Shown: piece after piece, positions 21,108 through 22,409 of the stretch | How positions within the stretch are numbered: the first letter of the stretch is position 1 | How the letters are laid out: each line of letters starts with the position of its first letter | DNA from: an uncultured Eggerthellaceae bacterium | GTDB lineage: Bacteria; Actinomycetota; Coriobacteriia; Coriobacteriales; Eggerthellaceae | Assembly (NCBI GenBank): GCA_910580205.1 | Contig: CAJTVP010000027.1 | Coordinates: 1 to 22,409 of the forward strand | Reading direction: 5' to 3' | DNA: 22,409 nt | Program-made: the position numbers and the translations under genes | Notes under the pieces: generated by a model | Databases searched by the model: none | Seen by the model: the letters and a program-made list of their open reading frames with translations, nothing else | Told to the model about the DNA's origin: nothing

Positions 21108-22355
21108 CTATCCCGCCTTGCGCTGACTGTCGAAGAACTCGCGCCGCTTCTCTTCGAGCACTTCATTTGGCTTGGTCGTCCAGATCTTGTACAGGCGCGT
21201 GTCCCGCGGGATCTCTCCGCGGATGGGAACTGTCATGCCGGCAGCGCGGACAAGACCGCGACCTTCGCCAACGCCAGGCTTGATGTGCATGGCTTGCGGA
21301 TCCGACAGCTCCAACAGGTTTCTGATGATCTTGTATTCATCGTCTGCCTGTTCCAGCAAGAAGAGGTAGCCGGAGTTTTTGATCATGTACTTCGCGGTCT
21401 CATTCCTGAGGACACGCTCGATGTTCTGGCTCATGCCGGTGGGGATGAGGCCATAGGATCTTCCTTCGCTCCATAGCTTTTCGAAGTAGCGGGTCACGTG
21501 CTGTGAGGGGAAGAGCGCTTGAACCTCATCGATGAAGACGAACGTGCGAACGCCTCGTTTGAAGTTGTAATACATCCTGTTCATCACCATGTTCAAAAGC
21601 ACCAGCATGGCGAACGTGCGCATCTCTTCTCCCAGTCCCGACACGTTGAATGATGTGAGCCGGTTGCTGAATGAGAAGGTGGACGTATGGGAGAATGCAT
21701 CGAAGGTGCCCTCGGTGTAAAGTTCCAAGAAGCTGGCGAGCCCTTCTGCTTCCGGTTCCGGTTGGTCTTTCAGCGCCAGGTAGAGATCCGCGAACGTGGG
21801 CATTTTCTCCGGAGCCACATCTTCAGGCGTGAGCGTCGAGATGTCTTCGTATTTCTTGTAGATCTGGCGGATGCAGCGGTCGATGATGGTGCGCTCCGTG
21901 GATGTGATGACGGCTTCCCCGTTGCTGGTGACGCGGGTCTGGCTGAAGATCGCGAGCATCAACTCCAATTGTGTCGGGATGGGCGATTCTCCCGCGACCA
22001 ATTGCTTCCAGACCGGAAGGTCGAGCGGGTTCACGTAGACGCCTTCAGCCTTTTCTGTTTCCCTGACGGAAGATGCGAGCTTGACCTCTTCGGCACCGGC
22101 AGGTGCGAGGGCTTCCACAAGAGGCGCATATTCGCTCGCTTTCACGTCGAACAAGATGATCTCTGAGGTGGGATGCTCTTTCGAGTACGCCAAAATGGCC
22201 TCATCGGATGCTTGGGTCCCCAAGATATCCCGCGCTCTCGCTTCCGCTTCCATCTGCGTCACGATGTAAGTGCCCATGATCTCCTGTTTGGAGATGAACG
22301 ATTTGCCGGATCCGGGTTTGCCGAGGATGAATCCGCCTGGCGAGCTCAATAGCAT
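21108..22355 (-). CDS. virB4: VirB4-like conjugation ATPase, N-terminally truncated in the window
   Basis: This is the ATPase half of VirB4/TraE, which powers pilus or channel assembly. It has Walker A G12-K-P-G-S-G-K-S19 and Walker B F-V-F-I-D-E-V-Q (about 272-279), followed by the typical E-G-R-S-Y-G-L-I-P-T-G-M-S-Q-N motif. Family members are usually 600-850 residues and have an N-terminal domain of 300-400 residues before Walker A. Here only 11 residues precede it from the first ATG. The frame stays open from ATG 22355 up to 22397 with family-like residues, and then an in-frame TAA lies at 22398-22400, 10 nt from the window edge. So the gene is broken, starts elsewhere, or the last bases are a misassembly. 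Confidence 0.9.
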   Translation of the reverse strand: MLLSSPGGFILGKPGSGKSFISKQEIMGTYIVTQMEAEARARDILGTQASDEAILAYSKEHPTSEIILFDVKASEYAPLVEALAPAGAEEVKLASSVRETEKAEGVYVNPLDLPVWKQLVAGESPIPTQLELMLAIFSQTRVTSNGEAVITSTERTIIDRCIRQIYKKYEDISTLTPEDVAPEKMPTFADLYLALKDQPEPEAEGLASFLELYTEGTFDAFSHTSTFSFSNRLTSFNVSGLGEEMRTFAMLVLLNMVMNRMYYNFKRGVRTFVFIDEVQALFPSQHVTRYFEKLWSEGRSYGLIPTGMSQNIERVLRNETAKYMIKNSGYLFLLEQADDEYKIIRNLLELSDPQAMHIKPGVGEGRGLVRAAGMTVPIRGEIPRDTRLYKIWTTKPNEVLEEKRREFFDSQRKAG

Positions 22356-22367
22356 CCGGGTTATGAG

Positions 22368-22409
22368 CGGTCTTGATTGAACGTAATGTAAGCTAAATTA
22401 TATGTCTGA
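22368..22409. other. AT-rich edge sequence next to broken virB4
   Basis: The last roughly 40 bases are clearly AT-richer than the neighbouring virB4 code and carry the in-frame stop. No inverted repeat, transposase fragment or terminal motif is visible within the few bases available, so an insertion point or contig-end artefact cannot be distinguished. Confidence 0.4.

Overview
The window looks like part of an integrative and conjugative element (or conjugative plasmid) of a Gram-positive host. It holds a MobC-like relaxosome protein and a relaxase, a string of inverted repeats that looks like an oriT, a minimal Gram-positive type IV secretion system (VirB4, a two-domain wall hydrolase, TcpC/VirB8-like and VirB6-like proteins) and a large surface-protein operon (LPKTG adhesin, class B sortase, SipW-type signal peptidase with two SipW-type substrates). 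Moderate-to-high GC, strong Shine-Dalgarno sites, LPxTG and lipobox signals suggest Actinomycetota, most likely class Coriobacteriia (gut). This placement is inferred from gene content, not from a marker gene. No integrase, coupling protein or attachment site is visible.

Layout. 1-3.6 kb (+ strand): an unknown small gene closed by a strong terminator, then a gene-free stretch (575-957) packed with inverted repeats (candidate oriT), then mobC, relaxase and an unknown acidic protein. 3.6-3.97 kb: the convergence point of the two strands. It holds a 40-residue membrane peptide gene on the minus strand facing a short promoter-RNA-terminator unit on the plus strand, an arrangement typical of type I toxin-antitoxin systems. 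4.0-12.7 kb (- strand): one operon running adhesin, HEH/zinc-motif membrane protein, class B sortase, TasA/CalY-like protein with BspA-type leucine-rich repeats, SipW, CalY-like protein, ending at a strong terminator at 3.95 kb. 12.8-14.1 kb (- strand): two tandem duplicated lipoproteins and a terminator. 14.3-16.6 kb (- strand): six short genes, five of the junctions overlapping by 4-20 nt; two are zinc ribbons and three or four are membrane proteins of unknown role. 16.7-22.4 kb (- strand): the secretion-system genes. The VirB4 gene enters the window edge with only its ATPase half, preceded by an in-frame stop.

The most unusual observation is a 90-bp sequence, 88/90 identical, used as the 5' leader of both the mobC-relaxase operon (958-1047, +) and the adhesin-sortase operon (12619-12708, -). 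Both copies end exactly at the Shine-Dalgarno site. Each can fold into two hairpins with the same loop (ACGCCA), enclosed by a closing helix. This suggests a shared RNA control element that co-ordinates DNA processing with cell-cell adhesion. The second is the candidate type I toxin-antitoxin module between the two arms of the element.

Functionally, the relaxase and MobC would nick at the inverted-repeat region, the VirB-like proteins would build the channel, the hydrolase would open the cell wall, and the sortase- and SipW-dependent surface proteins would hold donor and recipient together. The toxin-antitoxin pair would stabilise the element.
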